Source of the DNA: Humulus lupulus
Taxonomy: Eukaryota; Streptophyta; Magnoliopsida; Rosales; Cannabaceae
Reading direction: 5' to 3'
DNA length: 64,000 nucleotides
Assembly (NCBI RefSeq): GCF_963169125.1
Contig: NC_084802.1
Span: 114,890,903 to 114,954,902 of the forward strand
The number at the start of each line of letters is the position of its first letter. The stretch's first letter is position 1. Position numbers and translations under genes: made by a program. Shown in pieces: positions 45,594 through 57,186 of this stretch. The notes below the pieces were generated by a model, which saw only the letters and a list, made by a program, of their open reading frames with translations, ran no database searches and had not been told where the DNA came from.

Positions 45594-48590
45594 ATGGTGA
45601 CTACGAGAAAATCCGCTGTTGACAAAAATGCTACGGTCAACCCCGATACCGTGATTGAAGATGCGGTACAAAACGAACCCTTGGACTACCAAGGTGAAGG
45701 CCCGACGTCCCGCCAGGATCGGGTCAGTACTGAAGATACGACATACTTAGAAGACGAGGAAGAGTATGTCCACGACGGTTATTACAAGGACGGCTGCTAC
45801 TATGAGAAGGACCCAGAACTGGTCCAAGTAGCCGAAGAACTGGAGGTCACCAAAGCCAAGCTTGCTGAGCAGGAGCGCCTCTCCGAAAAAATGCAGCGCA
45901 TGATGGAGCGCCTCCAAAGCAAGTTCGGAGACCTAGGCGACTCGGACGAGGACGCCTCTGTTTTAGGTGGTGCTGATGCCGCTATGCCGGATCCAGTCGC
46001 TGCTGGACCATCCAAAGCCGCCCCTAACAAGGGCAAAGAAAAAGTTGGAGAGCCTGTACGCGCTGACGCCCCTGCACCTCCTAAAGGCGTGAATCACCAG
46101 GCCGACTGCCCCCCCCGCGCGCAGAAGGTCTCTGGCGCTCCTAAGCCCAGACGTCCTTCAGCCCCAAGGGGGCACTCCGTGCCTAAATGGCCCGGTGCTA
46201 AGGCACCCAGGCCTAGGGGAAGGAACAACCGCCCCAGTGATTCCGTCAACCAGGACGGTCGGGCTGCGAACTCGCACTCCGAAGATAGCTGGTCCACGGT
46301 GGACCTAAGAAGAAGGTTGGAGGCCAAGTATGAAAAGGCCAAAGGAGAAATGGCCCGGCCTCGCGGAGATGACCTCCGAAATCATATTAATGACAAGCTC
46401 CGGGGACGTGACCTCCCGGAGAGTGATACGAAGAGGCTTGAGGAACAGATTGCTGCCTTGACCAAGCTGGTCCGGAAGAAAAGTGGGGCCCTGTCAGACT
46501 CTGAGGAGGAAGACCCGGAACCATGTATTCGGAGGATCGCAGAAACGTCCCTCCCGGATAACTTCAAAATGCCTCACATAGAATTATATGATGGGAGGAC
46601 GGACCCGCGTACCCACCTAGATAAATACAACAAAATGATGCAAGTGGCGCGTGTCAGTGAGGACGCCAAATGCATGTGCTTCTCACTCACCCTTACCAAG
46701 TCCGCGGAGGACTGGTGGAAAAGATTAGCTCCCGGATCAATCCACAGTTGGAAGGAGCTACAGTCCGCATTCAGGAGGCAGTTTATTGCTGCCCGCGACC
46801 ACGACATGGAGGTTGGTTCCTTAACCAACATCAAGCAGCAACCCACTGAGAACCTCAAAGCTTTCATTCAGAGAATGATGGAAGCTGCTGCAAAAACCAA
46901 GGTCAGCGATGACATGAAGCTGATCGCCCTTCAATCGGGCCTTACTGTCGGCTCCCTGCTTTGGGGGGAAATGCAAAGGAGACGGGCAGAAACGCTGTCC
47001 GAATTCATGTCAAAAGCTCAGGGAATCATCAACCTTGAGGATGCCTACCAGCAGGCCTTTGGAGTTCCCCCGGCTCCAACGCCTTCCGTGACTGCGCCGA
47101 GCTTTGCTTCGCAAGCTCTTGCACCAGCCCTCACGCTTCCAGGAGCCCGATTCACTCCAAGTGTGTATGGGCCTTCCGCGTCTGCTTAGACGCCGAGTCA
47201 AACCCATTTCTCTGGGTACGGAGCAGTACAAACCGGATGTAGTATCGCTCCTGGCATGCCGCAGCCGCAAGCGGAAGCCCCAGAACGAAATTTGAGCCAA
47301 TCATGGAGCAAACGAAGCGGAAGAAACTCCAACCGGGGAGACCATTCAAAGAAGCCCCGGAAGGACTATGAGCCCAAGTTCACGGAATATACCAGTTTGA
47401 TAGACTCGCGAGAGAATGTCTATCGGGCGACCTGCAATATGGTCAATTACAGGAAGCCCCCGAAAGTGTCTCACGGAGGAAGGCGTCCGCGAGACTACAA
47501 TAAAAGGTGTGAGTTCCACGGAGACGTGGGGCACACCACGAACGAGTGCCTTCAGCTGAAGGATGAGATCGAGTCCCTGGCAAGAGCGGGACACCTCGGT
47601 CAGTGGGTGAGGATACCCATTATCTATCCCGGACAGGGGGTGGTTCACGGAACTGCATATTCCCCGGGATAGGGGGGGACCGCTAGCGCTCCTGGAGCCG
47701 GTCACCCCCAAGCTCCCGGGTCTCAGTTCCCAGCGCTTCCTGCTCCAGCCGCTCCGGCACCCATTGCCTTGTTGGCTCCAAGGCCTGGCAACCCATATCC
47801 GCCCGACCTTGCTCCGCCACCCGTTGACGGACACGTAGCCACCGTTTCCGGAGGACCGCACCTTGCCGGAAGCAGCCGCAACTCCCAGAAGAGGTACTTG
47901 AGGGAGTTAGAACACACCGGGGAGATGTGCGCCTTGGTTCAATCACCCGCTCAACGTCCCCGAATGATGGACCTTCCCATCACCTTCACAGAGGACGATG
48001 CTCGACATGTGCACTTCCCCCACCACGATCCCCTCGTGGTGGAAGCCCAAATTGCCAATAAGAAGGTCTCACGGATCTTGGTCGACAACGGAAGCTCCGT
48101 AAATATCCTCTTCAAAGCGGCCTTCCATGCGATTGGATTAACCGAGACAGACCTGACCCCATGCCCCATCCAGCTTCAAGGGTTCAATGGGGATGCACTC
48201 ATGCCATTAGGCAAAATTCAACTTCCAGTTACCCTCAGGGGAGAAAGCGACGCTTGTGCCTTCAAGCACAGCACATTCGTGGTGGTCGACTGCCCCACGG
48301 CGTATAATGCCATCCTAGGCCGATCGGTCCTAATAGATTGTGGGGCCATAACCTCGATACGCCACTTATGCTTGAACTTTCCATGCGACGATGGGCGTAT
48401 CGGCACTCTCCGAGGAGACCAGCGAAGTGCACGAAGCTGTTATAACGTCTCCATCCGATCCGTCTACACGGTCCAGGAGACGGTTGCTGCCATTCCTTTG
48501 GCGGAAGAATTACCAGAAACTGGGGAGGAACATGGGGGTGTACGTGGACGACATGTTGGTAAAGTCCAAGACCTCGGGGGACCACAGTGA
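45594..48590 (+). pseudogene. gag: gag-protease of F (one frame with two TAG stops)
   Basis: The ATG at 45594 (gagatggtg) opens one frame that continues to 48590. It is broken only by TAG at 47187-47189 and TAG at 47670-47672. The order is an acidic N-terminus, a coiled stretch (about residues 75-120), a Pro/Arg/Lys-rich linker (140-240), a second helix ([15 protein letters not shown]), a Retrotrans_gag core (residues about 320-480: [36 protein letters not shown]), a variant zinc knuckle (CEFHGDVGHTTNEC, about 47510), CGGPHLA-type linker sequence (GGPHLAGSS, near 47850), and retropepsin with VDNGSSVNIL (Asp at 48084). The first 531 codons are intact. Both stops are one transition from CAG or another sense codon, so they are either recent decay or, less likely, readthrough sites. 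Confidence 0.9.
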
Positions 48591-51078
48591 CGACCTTGAG
48601 GAAGCTTTCGCCGTGATCCGAAAGTACGGAACGAAACTGAATCCAAAGAAATGTACTTTCGGGGTCTCATCTGGGAAGTTCCTCGGTTTCATTGTCAGCT
48701 CCCGCGGAGTGCAAGCCAACCCTGAGAAAATTAGGGCGTTCATAGATATGCCTTCCCCCCGGAAGCATAAGGATGTCCAGAGTGTTACCGGAAGGATAGC
48801 TGCTCTCAGCCGCTTCGTGTCCAAGGCCACTGACAAGTGTATCCCCTTCTTCAACGTGTTGCGAGGAAACAAGAAGTTCGAGTGGACCCCCGAATGCGAA
48901 GCAGCCTTCCAACACCTCAAGGAACATTTAACCCGAGCTCCCATTCTGTCCAAACCTGTCGAAGGAGAGGCGTTGTTCTTATACTTAGCTGTGACAGAGC
49001 ACGCAGTCCAGGAAGATGGCCGTATCCAGCTCCCTCTGTATTACGTAAGCAAGAGGTTATTGGACGCCGAGTCCAGATATTCAATGATCGAGAAACTCTC
49101 CCTCTGCTTGCTAATTGCTTCACGGAAGCTGAGGCCATATTTCCAGGCGCACACCATCAAAGTACTCACCAACCACCCTCTCCGACAAGTCTTCCAGAAG
49201 CCCGAGTCTTCTGGCAGATTGCTTAAGTGGGCCATGAAACTGAGCCAGTTCGACGTCCACTACCAACCACGTGTTTCCATAAAAGGTCAAGCTCTCGCGG
49301 ACTTTATTGTGGAATGCTCGGGAATCAATGACCTCCCAGAATATCCTGTCCCGGAACTTCCCACATGGAAGGTCTATGTAGACGGAGCCTCAAATGAAAA
49401 AGGAGCTGGAGCAGGGGTCATCCTAATATCTCCCCAAGGGCATCAGCTCCAGAGCGCCATCCGTTTCGCGTTCCCAGCATCCAACAATGAGGCAGAACAC
49501 GAAGCCACGTTAGCTGGATTACGACTAGCCAGAGAAGTCGGAGCCCAAAAAATCAAAGTGTACAGCGACTCCCTACTTGTGGTAAACCAAATATCCGGGG
49601 AATGCCAGACGAAAGGCGAAAGAATGGCTGCCTACGTGTCTCTCTCCCGCAACCTACTGCATCATTTCAAAGGCTACCAAATCCGCCAGGTCCCCCGGGA
49701 CTAGAACTCACTCGCGGACACGCTGGCCAAGCTTGCAACGGACCCGGAGATTGAACAGTACGGCCTAGTCCCCATCGGGCACTTAGAAGCCCCCCGTACT
49801 GAGACACGAAGGATAAACTCCATCATCGACCATTCCCACTCCTGGATAGGACCCATCCTCAGATTTCTCACCACCGGAGAGCTCCCCACTGATAAAGCTG
49901 ACGCAAGGAAGCTCCAATATCAAGCTCCCCGATACGTGGTTATGGATGGAAAGCTTTACCGCAGGGGGTTGTCCATACCCTTCCTTAGGTGTGTTGCCGG
50001 AACCGAAGTCAACACCATCATCCATGAGGATCACGGAGGCTTTTGTGGCGATCATACCTCCGGGCTGAGCCTCCCCAAAAAGATCCTTCGACAAGGATAC
50101 TTCTGGCCCACCATGAAGAAGGATTGTGTGGATTATGTCAGGAAATATGAGCAGTGCCAGAGGTACGCCAAGGTTCCGCGAGCGCCGCCTACAGAAATTA
50201 CTTTAATGACCAGCCCCTGGCCGTTCGCCGTTTGGGGCATTGACCTAGTAGGTTCCCTCCCAACTGGAAAGGGTGGAGTGAAGTATGCCATAGTCGCGGT
50301 AGACTACTTCACCAAATGGGCTGAAGCTGAACCTATGAACACGGTCACATCTAAAAAAGCACTGGACTTTGTCATCAGGAATATAGTGTGTCGTTTTGGG
50401 CTTCCACGAAAAATTGTGTCCGACAACGGAAAGCAATTTGACAGTGAACACTTCACGAACTTCTGTGCTTCGCATGGAATTATCAAAAGCTTTTCCGCAG
50501 TCGCCAGACCCCAGGCTAATGGGCAAGTGGAGGCTGTAAACAAAATATTAAAGACCACGTTGAAGAAAAAACTCCAAGCCTGCAAGGCTCACTGGCCGGA
50601 AGAACTTCCGCGAGTACTTTGGGCCTATCGCACCACAGAGAGAACTTCGACGGGGCACACGCCTTATTCCATGACCTTCGGTTGCGAGGCCGTCATCCCA
50701 GTAGAAACTATGATCCCCTCTCACAGGCAGGATACCTACGACCCTACCCGGAACCATGCCCTTCTCCAGGAGGCCCTGGACATGATCGAAGAGCTCCGGG
50801 AGCAGTCGCAGGTCCAACTAAAAATGTACCAGGGCAAGATAGCCCGACACTTTAACACGAGAGTCAAGAGCCGTACATTCGAAGTTGGGGATCTTGTCCT
50901 ACGGAGAGTATTTCCTGCTACGCAGGATCCGGGAATGGGAGTCCTCGGACCCAACCGGGAAGGCCCCTACGAAGTCCAAGAAAAAGTGGGCCATGGGACG
51001 TATCACTTAAAGAGACTCGACGGATCTAAAGTCCCGCGCGCCTGGAACGTGGAGCACCTCCGCCGTTACTACCAGTAG
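48391..51078 (+). pseudogene. pol: pol of F: truncated RT, RNase H, integrase
   Basis: This frame overlaps the protease frame and is +1 to it. RT starts only at GVYVDDMLVKSK (YVDD at 48541-48552). All upstream RT blocks, including the first catalytic Asp region, are missing. The RT connection (FLGFIVSSRGVQANPEKI) is followed by RNase H with Asp 49381, Glu 49489, Asp 49567 and Asp 49699. A TAG at 49702-49704 breaks the frame just after it, and the same frame resumes to 51078. Integrase has HEDHGGFCGDH and YVRKYEQCQ, where the first zinc Cys has become Tyr. The core is complete: Asp 50242, Asp 50422 and Glu 50530, with 35 residues between the last two. The C-terminus ends VEHLRRYYQ. Integrase and RNase H look otherwise intact; RT cannot work. 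Confidence 0.9.
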
Positions 51079-51291
51079 GCCCCGGACCATCTAGTCGGAA
51101 GTCCTTGGTGAAATTAGCAAAAGTGAAAAATGCGGAAATAATCCTCCCTGTTGTAAAACTCACGCCTAGCAGGCTAATGTAATGAAACACGGAGAGATTC
51201 ACTCTGCCTTTACTGCACTTTTCATCCCTATGTTCAAAGCTGCGTTTTAACAAGTGACCACGCGGTCCGGAGACGTCCGGACCCCACGCTC

Positions 51292-51307
51292 ACTTGGGGG
51301 GGGGGGT
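51292..51307 (+). other. Internal polypurine-like tract of F
   Basis: The sequence acttggggggggggg, followed by tata, lies about 210 bp after the integrase stop. It resembles the tract before the 3' LTR (57641-57650) and the one at 41266 in A. A second plus-strand primer site is possible. Confidence 0.6.
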
Positions 51308-51640
51308 ATACATGGCTAAGGCATAGCCATACGCCCCTTGAACAAAACGTACACAGAACACCACTATTGTGCTAGCATTGTGTTTGAAATTTTTAAATTG
51401 TTTGAAATGTTTAAATTGTTAAGCTTAGGTTTATTTGTTGCCATGAACATGCTTGCATTACGTGTCCTATGTGCATTATGTGCTTATGTGAAAATTGCCA
51501 TGGAAATGCCTGCCATTATGTACCATGAAAATTATCTCCTGTGTAGCCCAGCGATGGACAGGACTGGGGGTTGAGGCACGTTCATAGAGCTACGCCGAAA
51601 CACCCCCAACTCCCTGACAAGTCCTTTGCAGAATACTCCG

Positions 51641-52090
51641 CGATTGCTGTAGAGCTTTGCTTCGCAAGCTCCAGCTCCGGGTCCCGCAAGGCGAAAGATG
51701 GCAAGATGCGCGATCGCTGTAGAGCTTTGCTTCGCAAACTCCAGCTCCGGGTCCCGCAAGGCGAAAGATGGCAAGATCCGTGATCGCTGTAGAGCTCTGC
51801 TTCGCAAACTCCAGCTCCGGGTCCCGCAAGGCGAAAGATGGCAAGATCCGTGATCGCTGTAGAGCTCTGCTTCGCAAGCTCCAGCTCCGGGTCCCGCAAG
51901 GCGAAAGATGGCAAGATCCGCGATCGCTGTAGAGCTTTGCTTCGCAAGCTCCAGCTCCGGGTCCCGCAAGGCGAAAGATGACAAGATCCGTGATCGCTGT
52001 AGAGCTCTGCTTCGCAAGCTCCAGCTCCGGGTCCCGCAAGGCGAAAGATGGCAAGATCCGCGACCGTTGTAAGCCTTGCTTCGCAGGCTC
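51641..52090. repeat. 70-bp tandem array in the spacer of F
   Basis: The word gctgtagagct recurs at 51646, 51716, 51786, 51856, 51926 and 51996 with exact 70-bp spacing. A diverged copy starts near 52066, and degenerate ttcgcaaagctcc pieces continue to about 52340. Neighbouring units differ at one to three bases. Long open frames on both strands (for example 51532-52305 minus) arise from the repeat and are not genes. The spacer to 52760 contains nothing else that I recognise. Confidence 0.95.
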
Positions 52091-52761
52091 CAGCTCCGGA
52101 TCTCACAAAATAATGCATGGCGAGCTCCTTGACCATTGCAAGTTTCAGCTCCAGGAGCAGACATGGTCGATCCACCACTCACAGCAGGCCTTGCTTCGCA
52201 AAGCCCCTGCTCCGGGATCACACCTGGTGGGCGCGGCGATTTCCCCGACAGCAACGAGCCTTGCCTCGCAGGGCTCCATGCCAGGTCCCTGAAGTCAGCC
52301 ACCATTAGGTTTGCAACAACGGTTAGTTTTGCTTCGCAAAGATCTAACCTTAAGTCTAGCGATGCTCACCAAAAGAACTCCCGTTCCAAACCATGGAACG
52401 ACTCACCTTAGCAATCCCAGCGAACAGTATAACTACAAGTCCCGGGATTGGCTATCTGCCTTAGGAAAGCTAAAATACGGTGAAAGGAGCCTGGCCGTTG
52501 GAACCAGGAAACCTTCGTAACCTAGAAACTACGTGGGAAAAGACATCAGCCGTTAGAGCTTCAAGTAAGAAGTGCATAGGTTTTGGCCGTTGGAACCAAA
52601 ACCTCATACGCCCCTACAACAGTTTCTACCGTATAAAAGTCTACCCTAAGCGCAAAGATAAATAAAGAACTCGGCAGAAAGGAAAGGAGAATGCTATAAT
52701 TATGGCAAATATGTCTGCAATGAAAAACTCAAAAAGAAAAATAATTAAAGATAAAACCCCT

Positions 52762-55700
52762 TCAAGCATTGGTGGTAACTGCAGCTTCCACGACCGCGGC
52801 TTCGGGGGCATCGGCTTCAACTGAGGCTGGCGGAATCGGCTCATTGGAAGGCGAAACTTTGTCATGGGAAGGTTTAGAGGTCCCCGCCTCTCCGGGATCT
52901 CCCACCTCAGGGGCTCCAGCACGTTCGTCAATGTTGTAAGTTTGGACGTACGCCTCTGGGCCTTGATCCCACACGAGTAGCTTCTCCCTCATGGCTTCGG
53001 CATCATCTCCCAGATAGCCTAATACCTCCGGGTTCACTTTCCAGAGTTGATGCATGAGGACCACATGCGATATATTAATCGTCCTGTTCAGTATCACCTC
53101 AGCATCCTCCTTCTCCTTCAAGCGATCAGCCTCAGAGGTTGCCAGCTGTGCCTCCGCGACAGTTAGTTGAGCCCTCAATTTTTCCATTTCGGCCTTGGAG
53201 GCATCCTGCTCTCCCTTAAGAGAATCAATCTCCTTGCGCTGCTCCTTGTTTTGGTTCAGCATGGATTGCTTCTCAGTCACATGCTCCCTGGCAGTAAATT
53301 GCAAGGCTCCGATCTCTTTATCCTTCTCGGCGATCCCCAACTCCAGCATAGACACGAGATCCCGGCTCCTCTTGTGAAGTTACTCCTCCTCGTGCAGCTT
53401 ATTCTGAAGAGTGGAATATTCCCCTTGCTGCTTAAGGACGAGATCATTTTTCGCTTGCAAGCGGGCTTCCAAGGTATCCTTCTCCACCCTGACTTGGGAC
53501 AGCTCTTCCCGGAGCTTGGAGTTTTCGGCCTTCAACCCATCCGACCGCTGTCTAAACTCATTCTCTGCCTTGGCCCGGTACTCTTGATATTTGGCAAGAT
53601 ATTTCTTGTCCGCCTCTTCTTCATCCGTGCGCCGGGCCTGATCAATCTTCTCCGAGGCCCCCAAGGCCTGTTGGGCCAGTTTCTGCTTCTCCGCCTCCAA
53701 GGCCTGGCGAGCCAGCTGGCTCTCCTCCAGCTGAACCAGAACTGCACCAACCTCCCGGAACGAGTGTTCCGCGATCATAGAGGCCTGCAAGGAAAGACAA
53801 CAGAATGAGTTAAGCCGGACCAAGAGACAGATGATCCCAAAACACAACAACTGACGGCTTACCCCGGACAGTTGATGCTTCACAGCGTGTGTCAGCAACA
53901 GCGGATCCTTACTGCTACTGATGGCCCATTTCTCATAATTGAGCTCGCACAAGCTCAGGGCCATGTCCTCCATCATCTCAGCTCTGAACGGCGCCAATGC
54001 ACGTCCGAGCCTAGGCACCAGCCTCTTCTCCAAGGCTGGGCCATCCAAAACCGCTCCGGCCGGGTGAAGGGATCTCACCCCCTCGGCCAGCTCAGCCCTC
54101 TTCACGGCAGACAAGTTATCTGCCTTTCCCTGAGTAACAGCCTTCTCCGCCTCTTCAAAAAACTATCGGCCCGTCTTACACCCTCCAGGAGGGCAGCGGG
54201 GAAACTGGTTGGCTTCCGAGGGAAGTGGAATTTCAGGCCAGGCAGAGGAAGGTTTGTTGGCTGAGAAGAGGGAGACCCCGAAAGGGTGGACTCCCTTTGG
54301 GCTGGAGGAGGAGGCAGACGGGGTATTAAAGCCCCGGTCTGTTGCTTTTGCTGCTGCGGCAGCGGAAGTAATTGCCCTTGTTGCTGCTGCTGGTTTGGAT
54401 GTTGTGGTTGCTGCAGCTGTGACGTTGGTGATTGTCTCTGTTGTTCTTGTTGCTGCTGTTGTTGTAGTTGTGCTTGCTGTCGTTGCTGTTGTTGTTGCCT
54501 TCGACCAGGAGAAGAGTGTCTAAGGCGTTTCTTCTTAGCGCCCTCACCATCTTCTCCGGGACGCTTGCTCACCCCAGTTGTCTTCACGGGGAACACAAGC
54601 CCTTCCCCGTCGCTGCTGCTACTCGAGACCATCATAGTCTCGGAAGGCCCGTCGGCAGGAGACTTCTCTGCCCTCGGAGACACTTGCGCCTCGCCACTTG
54701 TCTTCTTGGGGGAGGCAGTTTTACCTCCCCTACCAGCCTTGGTCTTCCGTCCTTTCCCCGTGGACGGGTCTTGGCTAGTGGCAGCCTTCTTAATGAGCAA
54801 AGTAACCCTCCCCAACATCTTGGCTTCTGGATACTCTGCAAGAAACGTACAAAGCAAGGTTAACGAACCAACAAGCAATGAGAAAGAAGATAAGCGGAAG
54901 ACAAGACAATCAACAACATAAAAGCACAAGCAAGCCCGCCAGCAGGGAATAAGAAACAAGAAAAAGAAAAGTTTGAAAGGGACGACCATGCACGAGAAAC
55001 GTGGATGGCCTTCCCCGAGCAAAACAAAACACCGCTTCCTGCTCCAGGAAGCTCCCGTACTCCTTGAAGTCCGGGAATGACATGCTGAGGGAAGAACGGT
55101 CAACCATGATGACACCTTCTGGCAGACTACCGTCACTCAGACACCCAAGAAGCTCATCTACCCTATCGCAATATCTGTCAAAAGGTATCCTACACGGATC
55201 TAGCCTAAGGAAGCGGGGATCGAACCCCATCTGAGAGGTTCGGGAAACCTCAGACAGGCTGGGGGTGTGGATCAATCGAAAACTAGTCTTACCTCTCCCG
55301 GAGGTACTAGCCCCCGGAGCCCCTTCGTTAGGGTAAGCCGCGGCGTGGCGAGCCTCGATCTCCTCTTCCTCCGGCTGGGGGTCAGGGAACCTCTCCGCCC
55401 AACTAGGAGATAAAGTATTTTCGTCCCGGGCTGCTTGGGTGATCACCTTGGACAGCTCCAGGGCAATCTGCTCCCGGATGTCAGCTGACACCTAACTTTG
55501 CCCCCTGCCACTCACTGGCTCGATGTTTTGGAAAGAGGCGAGTAGCCCATACTCCCTCAGCGATTCGGAGGTCACAAGTCCCTCCACTTTCAACTCTTCC
55601 TCAGAAAGCCCTTCGTAGAACTTGGACCTCCTTGTCATCTCCGCGCAGCGAGGTGTCCGCGGAACGACTTCTGCAAAATTCAAATACAAGCATTAGAGAT

Positions 55701-56684
55701 CCTCCCAAAAGGCAAATCAAACGCAAAGAAACAAAGTTGAAAAGGAGAGGAAGGAGCACTTACCAGGGATTTTAAAGTCCAAAGATAGGGCTGGCACCCT
55801 CTTCAGCGGGAAGCCAGTCGTCAGGAACCAGTATTCCCGGAGGTCTGGAACCCTCGCGGTATGACAAGTGGGGCACATCACGTCCGGGTGCCTTTCCAGC
55901 CTGTAAAACCCCACCTTGTCTGAATGACCCCTCATAGGCTGAGACTTCAACCCGTAGAAGTACAGCACCTCCTCCGGGGTAGGAACTTCCAATTTCTGGG
56001 ACTTGCAAAAGATGAACCACCCTGCTAGGAGCTTGTAGCTGGTAGGAATCAACTGGAAAGGGGCAATCCCCGCCTTCACACAGAAATTAGCAAAGTAACT
56101 CCTTAGGGGCAAGTGCGCCCCACACACTATGTGTGCCCAGCTCCAGGCACCAAAGCCCTCGTGACTCTGGCTAGCCGACTCGCCCAGCACCGACAGACGG
56201 TGCCACATCAGACCTGGGATGTTCTTCAGGCCTGCCTCGGAGGAATACAGCTCCAGCATGCCATAATTCCTGAAAAGGTTCGGCTTTTGGTCCATCTCCC
56301 AGATTGAACTATTGGAAGTCGGTGGGCTAGCCGCGACCACTTTCGCCTTTCCTTTCCCCTTTGCACCAGCGACAGGGGAACCCTTCTCCTGGGCAGAATC
56401 AGCCTCCCCCACAGCAAGGAGTTGTTCCTTTGAGATGTTCGTCACTGGACAAAAGAAAGAAAGAAGAAAACACTCTAAGCAGTCAGCACCCTTGTCATAC
56501 CCTAGTGGTATCAAAGGCGTCGGGGAGACCCTCCCCGAAAACTGCTTGGAGAGGCTCCCACCGAGCTTACCGAGGGATTGGCACCGTGCCACCCGAAGGG
56601 CAGCAAGGAACCAGACTCAGACTCCGAGCCTAAGCCCACCAAAAGAAGTGTTTTTCCAGAGAAAGACACCCTAAAGGCGTTCAT
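52762..56684 (-). pseudogene. Antisense multi-exon gene of F (PF04195-like plus coiled coil)
   Basis: Minus strand. Proposed coding exons are 56444-55764, 55670-54987, 54835-53863 and 53784-52762, with GT-AG borders. The last three junctions keep phase once a single missing base in a six-base run (54157-54162) is allowed for. An earlier exon from an ATG at 56684 ends at a good donor but does not join exon 56444 in frame. The product would be about 1100 residues. It has a PF04195-like part (WSWAHIVCG, LPLRSYFANF, PFQLIPTSYKLLAGW, VPTPEEVLYFYGL), an acidic linker, a basic segment (KKKRLRH), a glutamine-rich tract, and a roughly 300-residue coiled coil rich in Glu/Lys/Ala. Other breaks are TAG at 55494-55492 and TAA at 53382-53380. 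Antisense ORFs after pol are known in the Tat lineage; their role is unknown to me. Confidence 0.75.
54330..54520 (-). repeat. Glutamine-codon (CAG/CAA) repeat in the antisense gene of F
   Basis: The minus strand carries runs of four to six Gln codons interspersed with Leu, Pro and Arg. On the plus strand the same bases give spurious Cys/Leu/Val-rich frames. Confidence 0.9.
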
Positions 56685-57178
56685 GCTTATGCCCTAAAAC
56701 AGCAAAACAAGGAACGACTTTCCAAATGCAAATCGCCAAAGCTTGCAAAAAAGGCTACGTATCGACTCACATCAATCACATGCCTACCAAAGCCCTATTC
56801 ACGCATGCACATAAGCGATAATGGCAGAAACCTCTACTCTAACAACTACCAACAACCTAAGGTTTGGGAGGAAAGAGCAAAGTAGAAATACTTACTGATA
56901 TTCGGGTAGTTGGAGGTTGAAGGAGTAACTGGATCACTGCACAGCACGATCGCGAGAAGTAAAAGCTGCAAAGACGAACGGCGATTCAAACCAGGAACTT
57001 CGGCGAATAAACCCACTGCCAAATCAAAAGAAAAAGTTTCCAGATCCTTACCAAAAGAAGTGGCAAGTTCGGAGGAACGGAAGCTGGGGAGCCTGGGAGT
57101 TCGAAGGTTTGGAAATTTGAAAATCCGAAAGATAGAGAATTTGAAAGCGTAAAGAGGAAGAAAGGTCCTTTCCCTCGT

Positions 57179-57186
57179 TTTTATAG
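57179..57186 (-). promoter_or_regulatory. Candidate TATA box for the antisense gene of F
   Basis: The minus strand reads TATAAAAA in a C/G context. About 30 bp downstream begins a CT-rich leader (57150 to 56896) that ends at a strong donor (GTAAGT, plus 56890-56895). An acceptor at about 56694 precedes the ATG at 56684. This would be a 5' UTR of about 265 bases with a 202-bp intron. The stretch 57190-57640 between this and the 3' LTR holds no gene and may carry upstream control sequence. Confidence 0.5.

Noticed and set aside
51532..52305. 257-codon minus-strand frame with Ala/Glu/Leu repeats
   Set aside because: It is generated by the 70-bp tandem array. Neighbouring frames give the same repeated words.
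53167..53808. 213-codon Leu-rich plus-strand frame
   Set aside because: It is the shadow of the coiled-coil exon of the antisense gene, where heptad codons read backwards give Leu-rich sequence.
54286..54921. Cysteine-rich 211-codon plus-strand frame
   Set aside because: It is the complement of the CAG/CAA tract in the antisense gene of F, not a metal-binding protein.
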